This document shows, in pieces, positions 11,173 through 35,770 of a stretch of 64,000 bases of DNA. Location of the stretch: contig NC_054704.1 of the NCBI RefSeq assembly GCF_016097555.1, forward strand, positions 24,891,830 through 24,955,829, written 5' to 3'. Each line of letters begins with the position of its first letter. Within the stretch, counting starts at the first letter, position 1. Under the pieces are notes generated by a model that saw only the letters and a list, made by a program, of their open reading frames with translations, was not told the DNA's origin and ran no database searches. Origin of the DNA: Gigantopelta aegis (taxonomy: Eukaryota; Mollusca; Gastropoda; Neomphalida; Peltospiridae). The translations under genes and the position numbers were made by a program.

Positions 11173-11296
11173 CAATCAAAAGAGTCGTTTTTCAGCACAT
11201 CTGCCATCATTTATTTCAGCTGACCAGAAAATCATGTGATTGGGTATCTAGGCACTGTTTCCAGCTGTGGTGCGTAATACACAAGCAATATAAAAG
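11173..11296 (+). promoter_or_regulatory. Candidate core promoter of the P450 gene
   Basis: TATAAAAG lies at 11289-11296. A CCAAT sequence sits at 11173-11177 and an inverted one (ATTGG) at 11239-11243, about 46 bp upstream of the TATA. Downstream is an ATG-free stretch that ends in a strong donor (see next entry). Assignment to the P450 is by position and strand only; the first coding exon is 3.1 kb downstream. Confidence 0.35.
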
Positions 11297-11317
11297 GATG
11301 AAGAGTATTTAATAACC

Positions 11318-11472
11318 GCTCTTAGGGCTTCAGTGCTTGGTGTGGATATTGGATAGGAGGTGGACCCGGTTTTGGCAACAATATTTTATAAAATCTGAGG
11401 AACAGAAAACAAAGACAAGAATTTTTATAACAACCAAGAACTTTTCTTAACTCACAAAAGCAAGATAAAAAG
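11318..11472 (+). other. Candidate non-coding leader exon of the P450 gene
   Basis: Starting about 25-30 bp after the TATAAAAG, this stretch contains no ATG on the + strand. It ends 'ataaaaag|gtaagg' (donor GT at 11473), an almost ideal splice donor. It would splice to the acceptor(s) at 14390-14600. It is inferred, with no transcript evidence. From 11480 to 12410 the intron holds a (CA)n tract and otherwise nothing recognisable. Confidence 0.3.
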
Positions 11473-11831
11473 GTAAGGTTGATTTCGATAGATATATAGT
11501 ATAGACATTGTATTGACTGAATAAGTTTAAAGTTTTCCAAACCCTTTCAATGGAAGTAATGGGTATGTGTGATTCACATAATTATTATAAGGTATTTTAA
11601 ATACACTTTAAAAAGTTTTACTTAGTTTTACCGAAATAACAACCGAATTACCTATACTCTAGGGTCTATACATTTTTCACATTTAGAAAGAGATTTGGCC
11701 ACAATTGTTGCACCATGAAAATAAAATAATGTGTGTACGTCTAAGACCCTAAATAGAGAATTCCACATGAGTGGTCATTAAATACTATTTATCATACAAA
11801 TAGTTGTTTTAAAACGTATCTAACTGGTGAA

Positions 11832-11872
11832 ACACACACACACACACACGCACGCACGCACACACGCACACA

Positions 11873-11919
<47 letters not shown>
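11832..11919. repeat. (CA)n microsatellite
   Basis: ACAC repeats with GCAC interruptions cover about 88 bp. Confidence 0.95.
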
Positions 11920-11920
<1 letters not shown>

Positions 11921-12411
11921 ACATGCAATTAACTTAAGCGTCACAGAAAAATTAGTTTCAGTTAACTTATATTAACGTCAGAGCATAATCGATTGCTTTC
12001 TTCATCAAATGGTATGGCAGTAGCGACCTAGCCATCTCTTTGGAGTCAGTCGTGTGTCTTTACATTGTTATCACACTTGTATGTATTACTGGCATTAGTT
12101 ATTAACAATGACGACTGATAATCTATGGCATTTGCAATAACAAATGTGTTTTCAAAATAAGCGATTTCAGATATAAAATATGGCAAGAACTGTAAGTGGT
12201 TCCAAGTTATAAGAAAAACGACAAATGGTCAAGTGGTCCCTAATTAAGAACTGCTTGATTATTAATAACAGTACTATTGATTAAACACTAATGACTCCTG
12301 CATATAATTTTGAAAACCTTTATTACCTCAAGAATCTCGTATTGTGGTAATGTTACGGTGGAAGAGCCCTGAATCATTACTGCGTATTTTGTGAGACGAT
12401 TTGCCATGCTT

Positions 12412-13486
12412 ATGCCTCGGTCACATATGATGCTGCCGCCGCACGGTTATGCGGTCTGCGGTTTGTAGATGGGATTTTTACAAATCGTACCGCTTTGCGG
12501 GCTGCGGAAGCAGTGTTCACAAATGTTACGGGGTCCGCACGGCAATCGTAAAAGTCATGAAATCAAAATGCGTGAGGAGACCGCAAGGCTCTAGTTAACA
12601 AACCGCGAGGCGCCCTCACGGTGATCGCAATCGCATGGCCATCTTGACGAACTGGCTAGTCAGGTCAGGTCAGGTCATAGGGTTTTACGTGCACATTCAG
12701 AGCAAGCTGTTGTAGCGCACGCCTGTCCAAGAAAAGAAGGGGGGGGGGGGAGGAGGGACCGCCTACACTGGCAGGTGCAAGGGAGCACCAGCAGCCCGAT
12801 TGAATCGGTAGCAGGCGGGTGGGGGTGGTGGTGGTGCTATGGAATTTGAATGGAGCCGTTAATGCCAAAGAGAAAAGGTGCGCAGTTTTGTTGAGGAAAT
12901 TTGGCGCAATTTTGAACGGTCGGTCGAAAGGTAAATGGTCGAGCTAGTATAGGTTTTGAATCGAGAGTAACTCGTTAGTGGGTCGAGAGTAGCTCGTTAT
13001 CTGGCTAGTTTCACAGCAGGCAATATATACCTCTTCAGAAAGATGATCGTACGGCGGCCGTCAACTCTACGGTTGCCGTTAGGCCATCGTACGGCAGCCC
13101 TGAAGTCACTGCACGGCCGCCGTACGATATTTAGAACATCGTACGGCCATCTCACGGAGGCCGCAAGACCACCGTTAGGTGACAGTAAGGAGGCCTCACG
13201 GTTGTTGCGGCTGCCGTACGATTTTCTAGGCACACCAGACAGGGTGAAAACAGTGAGGTGACCTTGCGATACTACATGCGGCGGGGTTGCGGCCTACGGC
13301 CTTGTGATTTCCGAAAAAAAGTTTAATGTTAAATTTAAAAAAAATCGTAAGCCCCTGCGACAAGCAAAAAACCTTGAGATCGCCTCACGGCTACCGTATT
13401 CCACCGTGCGGCCACCGCACGGTTATGGCAATTGTTGGGACTTATGGCCGCCGCCAACACGCCGCAGGCCATTTGTGACCAAGGCA
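12412..13486. mobile_element. Harbinger-like inverted-repeat element, non-coding
   Basis: The left end TGCCTCGGTCACATATG (12412) and right end CATTTGTGACCAAGGCA (ending 13486) are inverted copies. Both are flanked by TTA, a 3-bp duplication typical of PIF/Harbinger transposons. The interior is GC-rich with many 'cgtacgg', 'ccgcacgg' and 'ccgtacga' palindromic words. No transposase is present; the ORFs at 12997-13261 are shadows of the GC-rich palindromes. It carries a nested insertion at 12661-13000. Confidence 0.5.
12661..13000 (+). mobile_element. Dispersed repeat X, copy 2, with 9-bp target duplication
   Basis: 'ctggctagt' at 12652-12660 recurs at 13001-13009, exactly bracketing the insert. 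The insert starts 'caggtcaggtcaggtcat' and shares the ordered blocks of the 3079-3340 copy ('ggtgcaagggagcaccagca', 'gtgctatggaatttg', 'aacggtcggtc'). A G-run occurs at 12739-12750. It is nested inside the Harbinger-like element and so is younger. Confidence 0.65.
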
Positions 13487-13564
13487 TTACGCAAACCGTA
13501 CGATTTAAATCTATTTTACTGTATACTTTGTATTCCCAGTAAAGAGTTAAAGTATAACGTTAAA

Positions 13565-13730
13565 GTTTGTTTTGTTTAAAGACACCACTAGAACACATTG
13601 ATTTATTAATAATCGGCTATAGGATTTCAAACATTTGGTAATTTTGATATTATAGTCTTAGAAATGAAACCTGCTACATTTTTTCCGTTAATAGCAAGGG
13701 ATCTTTTATATGTACCATCCCACTGTTTCA
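13565..13730 (-). mobile_element. SINE-1 3' half, minus strand
   Basis: 'gacaccactagaacacattg', 'caaacatttggtaattttga' and 'cttttatatgtaccatccca', then loss of the head. Confidence 0.75.
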
Positions 13731-13871
13731 CTGTCAATACGTTTTTATTTTATTTTACTATCAGACCAGCATTTACGAACATTGCCTTCTTTGTTATTTA
13801 GGACATAACCATAAGGAGTTTTTGGATTTGCATTAGCAACAATTAAACATTTGCGGACATCAAATAGACAA

Positions 13872-13995
13872 TAAAGGCTCGTATAGACTCTCATATAGAC
13901 GCGGCGCGTGCGTGCGGTTCGGCAGAAAACAAATCGAAATGCATTAGTTTCATTGAGAGCGTCTAGACTGGATGCAAGTGATGCGTCTATTTGAG
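13872..13995. repeat. Dispersed repeat Y, copy 1
   Basis: 'acgcggcgcgtgcgtgcggt' and 'cattgagagcgtctagac' recur in modified form at 19583-19705 and the first block again at 24128-24165. All are inside P450 non-coding DNA. The nature of the element is unknown. Confidence 0.5.
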
Positions 13996-14320
13996 CCGTA
14001 ACACCCGCAAACTATACCCCAAACCCCCTCATCCACTCCACAAAAAAACTCCATTTGGTTATGTAGATTGTAAACTGAAATGTTTTTTTCCCCATGGAAC
14101 CAATCAAATGTCGCATGTTTGTTGGGGTTTTTGTTTTGTTTTTATTTTAAAGAAATACTCAACTACAATCTAACAGTAGACCATATACTTGTTAACTTAG
14201 CCAATCCCACTTCCTAATGACGTCATTAGCTTTGCAGGTGTTGTCTATTTGATACCAAAAAACAAATGTAACTAACAAATCACATTGCAGAATAAACTCA
14301 CCATCATATTTATTCCCATG

Positions 14321-14609
14321 CTTTATTTGCCATCAGTTAATAATTGTGTTTTATATGTATTCTGTGCTTAACACGCCTGTTATTTTCCAGTAACACAACA
14401 TGTCTACTAGTACAACAGTTAGACTGATTGCTTAAAACGCTTGTTGTTATTATTTTCCAGTAACACAACATGTCTGCTAGTACAGCAGCTAGACTGATTG
14501 CTTAACACGCTTGTTGTTATTATTTTCCAGTAACACAACATGTCTGCTAGTACAACAGCTAGACTGATTGTTTAACAAGCTTGTTATTATTATTTTCCAG
14601 TAACACAAC
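14321..14609 (+). repeat. 70-bp tandem array of splice acceptor plus start codon
   Basis: 'tattttccagtaacacaaca' recurs with exact 70-bp spacing; its AG ends at 14390, 14460, 14530 and 14600, and each is followed 9 bp later by ATGTCT (ATG at 14400, 14470, 14540, 14610). The first three ATGs each open an 11-codon ORF closed by TAA (MSTSTTVRLIA, MSASTAARLIA, MSASTTARLIV). The fourth continues as MSTSTTARLMRR into the P450 presequence exon. The unit thus duplicates the intron end, the 5'UTR and the first codons of the exon. Confidence 0.85.
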
Positions 14610-27319
<12,710 letters not shown>

Positions 27320-27573
27320 TGACGTCACCAACACAGCGCCCCTTGCTACACAACTGTGATGAACCGGTCTTTCGACAAGGATACAGCACTGCTTTTTCAT
27401 AAGAAGATTTAGGAATTATTTCGGAGAGAGTCTATTGTTCAACTCAATTATTATTTTTACACGCTCGTTTAGTGCAAATATTTGTGCAAACTATATATAA
27501 TAGAAGAGAAAAATTACAAATCTTAAACATAATCATATCGAACAGCATTGAAAATCTCACTTAAGCGTTAATT

Positions 27574-27579
27574 AATAAA
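27574..27579 (+). terminator. Candidate polyadenylation signal of the P450 gene
   Basis: The first AATAAA after the stop codon lies 255 bp downstream of it. Others follow in AT-rich DNA, so the true cleavage site is uncertain. Confidence 0.4.
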
Positions 27580-27651
27580 TGCTAATTTTGTATAAATTAA
27601 AAGTAACAGATGTAACACACTACAGTATACTTCAGGATAATTTTACTTAAT

Positions 27652-27654
<3 letters not shown>

Positions 27655-27713
<59 letters not shown>
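27655..27713. repeat. (AAT)n(ATT)n self-complementary microsatellite
   Basis: About 30 bp of AAT repeats followed directly by about 30 bp of ATT repeats, forming a perfect hairpin. Confidence 0.95.
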
Positions 27714-27716
<3 letters not shown>

Positions 27717-27920
27717 AAATCAAAATGTCCAATAATAAAAACAAGACTCATGTTTTGCTTAAGGTGGTCATTGCTGTTCAATATATTAATTAGAATATGG
27801 ATAATTTAAAAACTTTTGTATGCTACAACTCTGTTACATGTTTTGACTTCAGTTAATTACCTTTATAGTCAACTGACATGTTCACTTTATATTTATTAGT
27901 AACTACAATATTAATAATCT

Positions 27921-28345
27921 TTGCTTTCTTATCATCATCATCACCATAGGCTAGGCCTACTTGTCTCCATCCGCTCTTCGGACGCGTTTATTCATCATCT
28001 TTTCTATTATATTTTCTTTTTCTTCTACTCATTCTGCTCTTCGTTCATCTTCTTTATATATTTTTTCTTGATCTTCTTCCCTATCCTCTTCACCCCCCCC
28101 CCCCCCTCCCTCCTTTCTCATCATCATCTTCTTCCGCCTCTTTATTTTCCTCCTCTTTTTTCTTCTTATCATTTATCTTCCTCCATTGTCATAATCTTTT
28201 TCTTCTTTTTTTCTCTTTTCCTCCCACACTTGTTTTTTCTTCTTCTTTTTCTTCTTCTTTGTCCTATCCATCCTTTTCTTTTTTATCTTATGCTGCCTTC
28301 TTCGTCGTCATCATCTTCTTCTTCTCTTTCATCTTATTTATGCTC
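27921..28345 (+). repeat. Pyrimidine-rich (TTC/TCC) tract
   Basis: About 420 bp dominated by TTC, TCC and TTT. The + strand ORF across it is composition. From 28346 to 29130 there is a G-rich stretch (28592-28660) and otherwise no supported gene. Confidence 0.85.
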
Positions 28346-28591
28346 TAAATAGCCACTAACAGTTAACTTGGTAACTATGTTTTTGTATATCTCTTAATAT
28401 ATAAATGGACATGGAGTTAAAATACATGGAAACATGTTTTGTCATTGGATTTCCTTAGTGGTCGTTCTCGACTGTCAATATTTTCACATGCAGGGAAAGA
28501 GAACTCTCCTTGCTAAAAGTATACGTAAAAATGTGGAATATGCATGGAATATTTTTATCGATGTTTTGCAGTGTTTTTTGTTTTGTTTTTT

Positions 28592-28662
28592 GGGGGTGAG
28601 GGTGAGGGTGGGGTCGGGTGTGCGGTGGGATGTGGTGTGGGGGTTTGTTTGGGGGTTTTGGT
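28592..28662 (+). repeat. G-rich tract with quadruplex potential
   Basis: Multiple GGGG/GGG runs separated by TG, TGA or TTT ('gggggtgagggtgagggtgg'). Confidence 0.6.
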
Positions 28663-29147
28663 ATGTGTATGTATTTTTTTTGTATTTTTTTTTGTTATTG
28701 ATGGTTTTTGAAGGGTCATGATTTAAAAGCGTATGTTGAAGTTAACCCTCCCACCCCTCATCGCTCATTAAACTCTGATAACTGGCGAACTGCCCCTTGT
28801 TACTGTATTTACTATTAAACGTTGCTCTGTTCCCAAATCTTCTACATGTGAATCTGCCACAGTTTAAAACAACACATTTGATGGTAAGGTGTGAGTACAA
28901 TTCGTTGCCAAGTACCTTCACATGTCTAGCAGTTGACAATTTACAAGCGGTTATTAATTCACAGCTTAGCACAAACTGTTTATTTATATTAAAATAAACT
29001 ATAAACTGTCACAATGTGTCAAAAATACACAGAGATGTTTTAAAATTTATATCTGTTTTAAGCAAGTTTAATGAGTTAACTACGATTTGTATTCACACCT
29101 GTGTGAAGCTGGTCCTTCAGTCCATATAGCCTGTGCTCGATCTCACG

Positions 29148-29308
29148 TTAGCGGATCCAGAGGGAGATGTCAAAGGGGCCCTGTGATTTCCACCGTCAGT
29201 TTGTAGTGGCCCTCTTTGTGAGTTTAAAAATATATATATTTATACAGCACTATCTTGTGCGGAAAACGCGTCTTTGAGCATCTTTATTTAAAAACATTTG
29301 GGAGAATA

Positions 29309-29366
<58 letters not shown>

Positions 29367-29467
29367 CCCTGAATCCCTATATTTCTCGGCAAACTCAAAC
29401 TTGCTCTTTTAGAATTCAGTGGACCTCCTCCCCTTACCCCGTTACAAAATCCTGGATCCGCCCCTGA
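29148..29467. mobile_element. Small inverted-repeat element containing (CA)n
   Basis: 'gttagcggatccagaggg' at the left and the inverse-like 'atcctggatccgcccctg' at the right, with a (CA)n tract at 29311-29363 inside. No transposase. Confidence 0.4.
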
Positions 29468-29924
29468 TCTCTGTGTTTTTTAATTAAGCTCTCATCATAA
29501 CTCAGCACAATATCTTCTAAACTGTTTTACTGTAATAATGGGTGAACTCGGCTTGTAGAAGTTTTGGCATTTAGGAGTTTTAGGATATAACCGTGCGTTA
29601 ATTAGATTTAGTACAGAATTTAAACAAAGAAATATTGTTAAAACTTATATTGCTTATTGTTTAGTAACAAAGAAATCAGTACATGTTTGTAAATGTCTAA
29701 TGTTTGTACCGCTAATTGTACGCATAGAAATATTACGATTCATTTCGGCACTTTATTTCAAAATGAAAACAAATATGAAGAAAAAACCCAACTATACCAC
29801 GTGACCAAATGTTCAGGTATTCTAACGTTTCACAAATGCTGTTTTTGTTTTTGTTTTGTTTTGTGACTTTTTGTTGTTGGTTTGGTTTTTGGTTTTGTTT
29901 TTTGTTTTTGGGGGGTTGGGTTTA

Positions 29925-29945
29925 TTATTGTTATTATTATTATTA

Positions 29946-29997
<52 letters not shown>

Positions 29998-29998
29998 G
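29925..29998. repeat. (ATT)n microsatellite
   Basis: About 70 bp of ATT repeats. From 30010 to 31005 I find no gene or named repeat. Confidence 0.95.
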
Positions 29999-31007
29999 TA
30001 TTTTTTTAATTAAAACTGCATTCTCGCCTTTATAAACTTTATATGTAACATAAAACGCAAATAACACTTCAGTGTTAATAAACTCATCAGTGCATAATTT
30101 AAAAAATAAATTGCATAATTAAACATATAACACATTTAGCCCCCAAACACTAGCAGTGTACGATTAGACTGAGTAATGGCAGCCGACGTAATTAATATGG
30201 ACTATATTGTATTCTAAGTGCTTGAATATCCATATCTATTGTTACTTGTTTACAATAGATTATATTATTTCAGGAATAAGTCAGTTCTAGGTTCATTGTA
30301 TGAGGGGCGTATTAAATTGGCACGAAATGCTATAATTTTATATTAATAATACTATACCAGTTCTGTGAGATTTTTGTCTTATTTAAATGTCATCTGTGAT
30401 GATGTAGTAATATGTCTTTAATTTAATTATGCATTGCAAAATGTTTCACCTGTTACGTATATTCCAGTGGCAATAACGACACACTGTATTAATTTGTTTA
30501 TGTAAAAATGCATCCAGTAATGCCGCAATTAAGGATTTTTTCTGTCTTTTTTTAAATTTGTTTTTTCATTTTTCTGATAATAGTTGCTTCGTTAACTGTA
30601 AGGTTAATTAACTATTATGATCTCTTTTATTTGTATGTTCGGAAATGTGTTATGTCACCTTTTACGCAAAACAAATGTATTTCTCAACTCACGTGTAGGA
30701 ATACAGTGACAGTCGTTTATAATTAAACTTTCGACGCTCTTCGGTTTTACCCCGTACCAATGACTTTTCGCAAGAACAACTTGAACATAAATATCCAAGT
30801 GATACCTAATGGGGTCATCACTTGTTTTCGACAAGTTTGATAACTTTCGTTGTAACATTGCCCAAGAAATCACTTACAGAGGTTCCAGAAATGGTAACAT
30901 AAGGGACAAAGCCAACACCTATTTTTGCAGTGGGTGCTGGAACGTCTAGAAAAGGGTGGTGGTGGAGAAGGGGTCCAAGAGAGTAACCACAGATATATTG
31001 ATAACCT

Positions 31008-31372
31008 GGACCGAATTTCACAAAACACCGTAAGCCTAGTTTTGCACGTAAACGTAAATCTACGACAAATCGACAATTCTTATTACTAGTAACAGTACAA
31101 CAAATATAGTTTGAAGTACACATATTTCTTCTTTTTTTCCTTTTTTCTGTTTTGTCCTTGCAAAGTTTATGCGTGAAATAGATGCCATACACGTGTAAAC
31201 GTATGACCGATATAACTGCTAGTCACAGACGTAAACTTACGGGGCTGAATTGACAAAACCTGTTTGAGACTTAGACGCGTAGACTTACACTTACTATGCT
31301 TTTAAACATCAGCGTTTAAGAAAAACAGGCTTCGTAAATTCGGGACACGGTGTCTTGTGAAATGTGCCCCTG
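31008..31372. mobile_element. Foldback family B copy, with a further foldback inserted
   Basis: The left end 'gaatttcacaaaacaccgta' is inverse to 'cacggtgtcttgtgaaatgt' near 31365. The interior to 31250 is the reverse complement of the 18069-18316 copy. Between about 31241 and 31345 another palindrome ('gacaaaacctgttt' against 'aaacaggcttcgt') is nested. ORFs here are shadows. From 31373 to 32030 nothing is recognised. Confidence 0.6.
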
Positions 31373-32032
31373 TTACGAACGAGTTTAGTCTTTGACACGA
31401 GTATCGTACTAAATGTATTTTGAAGTTAATTGTAAAGTTTCAATATTTTTCGAGATACCCACAATTTATTATTAAAAATATATACATACTCGCGAAAAAA
31501 ACGTTCATGTGCACCAAAACAAATGATGTATAACCGTATGGTAAGTTTGTAAATGATTGTCACGTGTGAACACATCATAATTATTGTGCAAATCATCTCA
31601 TAATATTTACGAATGACCAACAAATAATTTCTTTGAAAAGGATTTGGCTTTTCCTTCAATACCGTTAAATATATACCTCGAACAATACATGCACAGTCAT
31701 TTTTTTAGAATAATAATTCAATTCATTCGCCAGTCTTTTTTTTTTATCCAAAACACAATAATTTGGCCGTCTACTTCACCAACCCTTACCCTTTGTTATG
31801 ATGTCTGGAATGTCTGTTAGTTTTGTAAGAAGAGCTTGCTAAATTTCGTGGTGATACTACATGGAATGTCTGGCGTCTTTCTCCCATTTGAATAGCTTGG
31901 TATAGCACCTATACGAAATTATACAACACGATAAACGGTACCTGTATATATAGAAATTCATGTTTTCCTTCTGGGTGTTATTGGATTTAAAAACAATAAA
32001 TTAAAGTAGATTTGAACAAGGATGTGTACCGT

Positions 32033-32035
<3 letters not shown>

Positions 32036-32081
<46 letters not shown>

Positions 32082-32152
32082 TATATATAGATATAGATAT
32101 ATCTATATCTATATATCTCTCTCTATATATCTCTCTCTCTCTATATATATAT
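32036..32152. repeat. (TA)n / GATATA palindromic microsatellite
   Basis: TATATA runs surround 'gatatagatatatctatatc', a perfect palindrome, with CTCT interruptions. From 32160 to 33250 there is AT-rich DNA without a supported gene; the ORF at 32201-32422 has no recognisable motif. Confidence 0.9.
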
Positions 32153-33363
32153 AATGTAGAACTGAGAACATCATTTGAATACTAAATATTTTTATGTTGT
32201 ATGAAATGTACTTTTGAGCAGCGGACACCTAATATTTCAATTCAAAATCAATTTTCACGTGCCGTGTCTGGTGTTGTTGAATTTGGGATGCTATTCCTTT
32301 CCGTCCAGGATCAGACTCCCGTAGTACACCAGAATATGATCAACCAAGCACAATACTGGAAACTGTGTACTCGTGACAAGGGACCTCATCATAGCAAGTC
32401 TCATTTAAAGGGACTCTACTGAAATTGCAAAGTGTCGGTATTTATTCATATTTATTAATTTTTGCAAATATTATCTTTTGAACTACATGCCTATAAAACA
32501 TTACAACAAAAAATTCATTTATCAATGGGAAAGAATTAATTTTAATTAAAATCTGTTGAGGGTGACTGAAAGGTTAAAGTCGTGACCTCACAATTCCGTG
32601 ACATCACAATTGCGAGGTACATGTTTTTGCACCTATAATTCTTTTTAAGCCTACTTTTTAAAGTTATGTGTCTCAGGGAAGCCTCTGTTTATGTCGAATG
32701 CTAGAACATTACAATTTTGAAAATTAGTTAATTATAAAACTTTTATGTTTTGCGTCGTATAATACGTAGTGCATATTGTTGTAAACTCAAATAGCAAAAC
32801 TATGGCGCAGACATTGTGAATTAAATTTTTGCATGGATTATCTATAGCAAATACCACATGTTAGTTACTATTAAAATATTTAATTGAGATTGCTTCTTTA
32901 ACAAAAACTGCATCACCTAATTAAAGCAATCATGTCGTCTCTTTAGAATTACTAATACAGTTCACATTGGCTATCAACACAAAAATAACCCATTTTAAAA
33001 CATAAGTTCTAAAAATTCGCACAAGCACATACCGATTATCGCAATCTGTGACCTGCGTTCTATAAAATATGTAACTTGTCGGCAACCGACGCAGATCAAC
33101 ATGTGTTATGAAAACACAATCGCAGACGATTTACTATCCATGTCGCGTCTGCAACAGATCAGGGAAGGTGAGGTCTTTCGAAGATTGTCTGCGTTGATTG
33201 GATTCATTAGACCTATAAACTGAAATTTGGTTTTGTCTGTGGATATATATTTTAAAATTTGTCGCTAGCGCACACACACACAAACATGCACGCATACACA
33301 CACGCACGCACCGACCATGTGAAAAATTTTGAATCACTTCACAACTCATCATTGAAAGTTTCT

Positions 33364-33650
33364 TACAGAGCACATTGATTTATTAATTATCGGCTTTTGG
33401 ATGTCAAACATTTGGTAATTTTGACACATAGTCTTAGAGAGGAAACCCGCGACATTTTTCCATTAGTAGCAAGAGATCCTTTATATGCACCATCCCACAG
33501 ACAGGATAGCACATACCACGGCCTTTGATACACCAGTCGTGGTGCACTGGCTGGAACGAGAATGAACCCAATGGGCCCACCGATGGGGTTCGATCCCAAA
33601 CCGACCGCGCGTCAACCAAGCGCTTTACCATTGGGCTACGTCCCGCCCCC
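33364..33650 (-). mobile_element. SINE-1 near full length with target duplication
   Basis: Reverse tail 'agagcacattgatttattaa', body, B-box-like 'ggggttcgatccc' and head 'taccattgggctacgtcccg'. 'aactcatcattgaaa' at 33345 recurs as 'aactcattattgaaa' after the head, a target-site duplication of about 15 bp as in LINE-mediated insertion. A short CA repeat lies at 33271-33310. Confidence 0.85.
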
Positions 33651-33804
33651 AACTCATTATTGAAATTAATAGATCCTGTCTGTACTGTTTTCTCCCCCTG
33701 ATTCTAATTGGTATTAAAATACACCTGCGCTAGCGAAAGCATTAAAAATCCGTCTGACACATAATTATTTATTAGTGTATTTTAAGTAGCGGAGTATCCT
33801 CCTA

Positions 33805-33892
33805 ACTCTCCATTCCTGGAAAATAATGGGACTCGGCCATAGTAGGCCTCGTTTCCATTATTTTACAGGAACTGAATGTTACTAGTTAGGGC
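33805..33892. repeat. Palindrome with about 35-bp arms
   Basis: 'ttcctggaaaataatgggac' is inverse to 'gtttccattattttacagga', with an outer 'cctaact'/'agttagg'. It resembles family P in style but lacks its ends. From 33900 to 34750 nothing is recognised. Confidence 0.6.
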
Positions 33893-34760
33893 ATTGGGTT
33901 TATCTTATTCCCTACAGCAAGAGACGTTAAACATTTTTACACCTTGTTTTTTTTGTTCCACGAGCAAAAACGATCAGTCACATTTTGATGAAATGGAGAT
34001 TTTTGTTTTCCCTATCCTAATCTATCGACAGCATGGTTCCATTGTGTATTTGTACAACGGGACATATTATTCAGCTAGCCTACATTATTGAAAAACTGGA
34101 TTCAGTGTAATGAAATAATGATCAATGTCCACAAGACTAACGTTTGTTTCCTTAAATACGAGAATACTATTTTTTTTAAATAAATAAAAACATTAAATCA
34201 TGTGTATCAATAACATGCCACCGCAGTAAAAAAAAAGAAAAAAAAAGAAGAAGAAGACAACAAGAGCGGCACTAATGTGCAGTGAATGTGAACACATTCG
34301 AGCAGTTTCAAACTTTAAAATCAGTTAATTCTCAAAACGGTAAAATGTGACTTTGATCATTGGATTTTGCTCGTGGACTTGTCATAGCTTTCCGTTACTG
34401 CTATGATGTATCGGGTTAATACATACAAAACATTTTGAGGATGGTCTTTTAGTACACTGAGTGGAGCAGTTTCTTAATGTACGTGTTTACAGTGATAATA
34501 ATGATATTGTAATAGTGGTTGTTAATGGTGGAATTAACTATATAAATGTAGTGTGGTCCCTTGTCACAGAGTACATGTCTGACATCAATAATATTCAATA
34601 AAGAACTCATAACTGAAATATGTTTTGTTTTTCTTTGTTATGTTTTCTAATTGTGTAGTGACTATTATGCTATTTATGTGCATAACTACCTGCATATCAA
34701 GTTGTGAGATAAAGGAAAATTAACATTTCTGGAAAGGATTCTGGAAACAAATTCTATATA

Positions 34761-34997
34761 CTCTCTCTGTCTGTCTGTCTGTTTCTGTCTTTGTCTCTCA
34801 ATCTGTCTGTCTGTCTGTATGCGTCTCTGTGAGCATTAGAGCACATTGATTTATTAATCATCGGCTATTGGATGTCAAACATTTGGTAATGGTGACATAT
34901 AGTCTTAGAGAGGAAACCCGCTGCCGAAGGGGGTCGATCCCAGACCGACCGCGCATCAAGCGAGCGCTTTATCACTGAGCTACGTCCCGCCCCTCAT
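34761..34997 (-). mobile_element. (CTGT)n microsatellite and an internally deleted SINE-1
   Basis: (CTGT)n lies at 34764-34818. The SINE (34835-34997) runs from tail through 'gaggaaacccgctgcc' directly into 'gggggtcgatcccagaccga' and head 'gagctacgtcccgcccc', so about 130 bp of body is missing. Confidence 0.8.
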
Positions 34998-35187
34998 TTT
35001 TATTAAATGCACATTTCGGTAATTTTTATTAATGCATGAAACATTCCACCTGATTAAATCAGCGCCACTGGTCAGACCAGTACTGCAGTAGAGCTCAGCA
35101 TGTGCAATATTTTGCGTGTACCAAGAGTCCAACCTCAATGAAATGATGTTTAGAAGTCATCTATGATCCAAAAAAACCCAGAAAGGT

Positions 35188-35495
35188 TTTCTTTGTTTAA
35201 AAACACCACCAGAACACATTGATTTATTAAACATCGGCTATTGGATGTCAAACATAGTAATTTTTAACATATAGTCTTAGAGAGGAAACCCGCTACATTT
35301 TTTCTGTTAATAGCAAGGGATATTTTATATGCACCATCCCACATACAGGGTAGCACATACCACGACCTTTGATATGCTAGTCGTGGTGCACTGGCTAGAA
35401 CAGAAATAGGCCAATGGGTCCACTGACGGTGATCGATCCCAAACCGCCCGCACATCAAATGAGCGCTTTACCACTGGGCTACGTCCCGCCTTGCC
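35188..35495 (-). mobile_element. SINE-1, full length, minus strand
   Basis: 'aacaccaccagaacacattg' through 'caccatcccacatacagggt' to 'taccactgggctacgtcccg'. All sections are present with modest divergence. Confidence 0.85.
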
Positions 35496-35728
35496 ATTGG
35501 AGCAAATCAAAACTTTATTAGGTCGAAACCATCGCTGTGCTTTTCTTTAATCCAAACCAATATCATCGATGTTACATTTGGAGCCGACGTAGGGACTGGG
35601 TGTGTTCTCAACACAAGAATACAATTATAACCCAGTTACGAACTGTAACAGTTCAACTCCGGGACGTAGCTTCACTTGAGTGGGGAGTGGGAAGTATGTA
35701 GTAGTGTTAGTATAAAGTGCTCCTACTG

Positions 35729-35731
<3 letters not shown>

Positions 35732-35770
<39 letters not shown>

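Noticed and set aside
13043..13579. Arg-rich plus-strand ORFs near the P450 promoter
   Set aside because: They lie in GC-rich palindromic sequence of the Harbinger-like element and do not resemble a protein family.
28434..28997. Short ORFs downstream of the P450
   Set aside because: They overlap G-rich or AT-rich DNA on both strands, with no motif or splice support.
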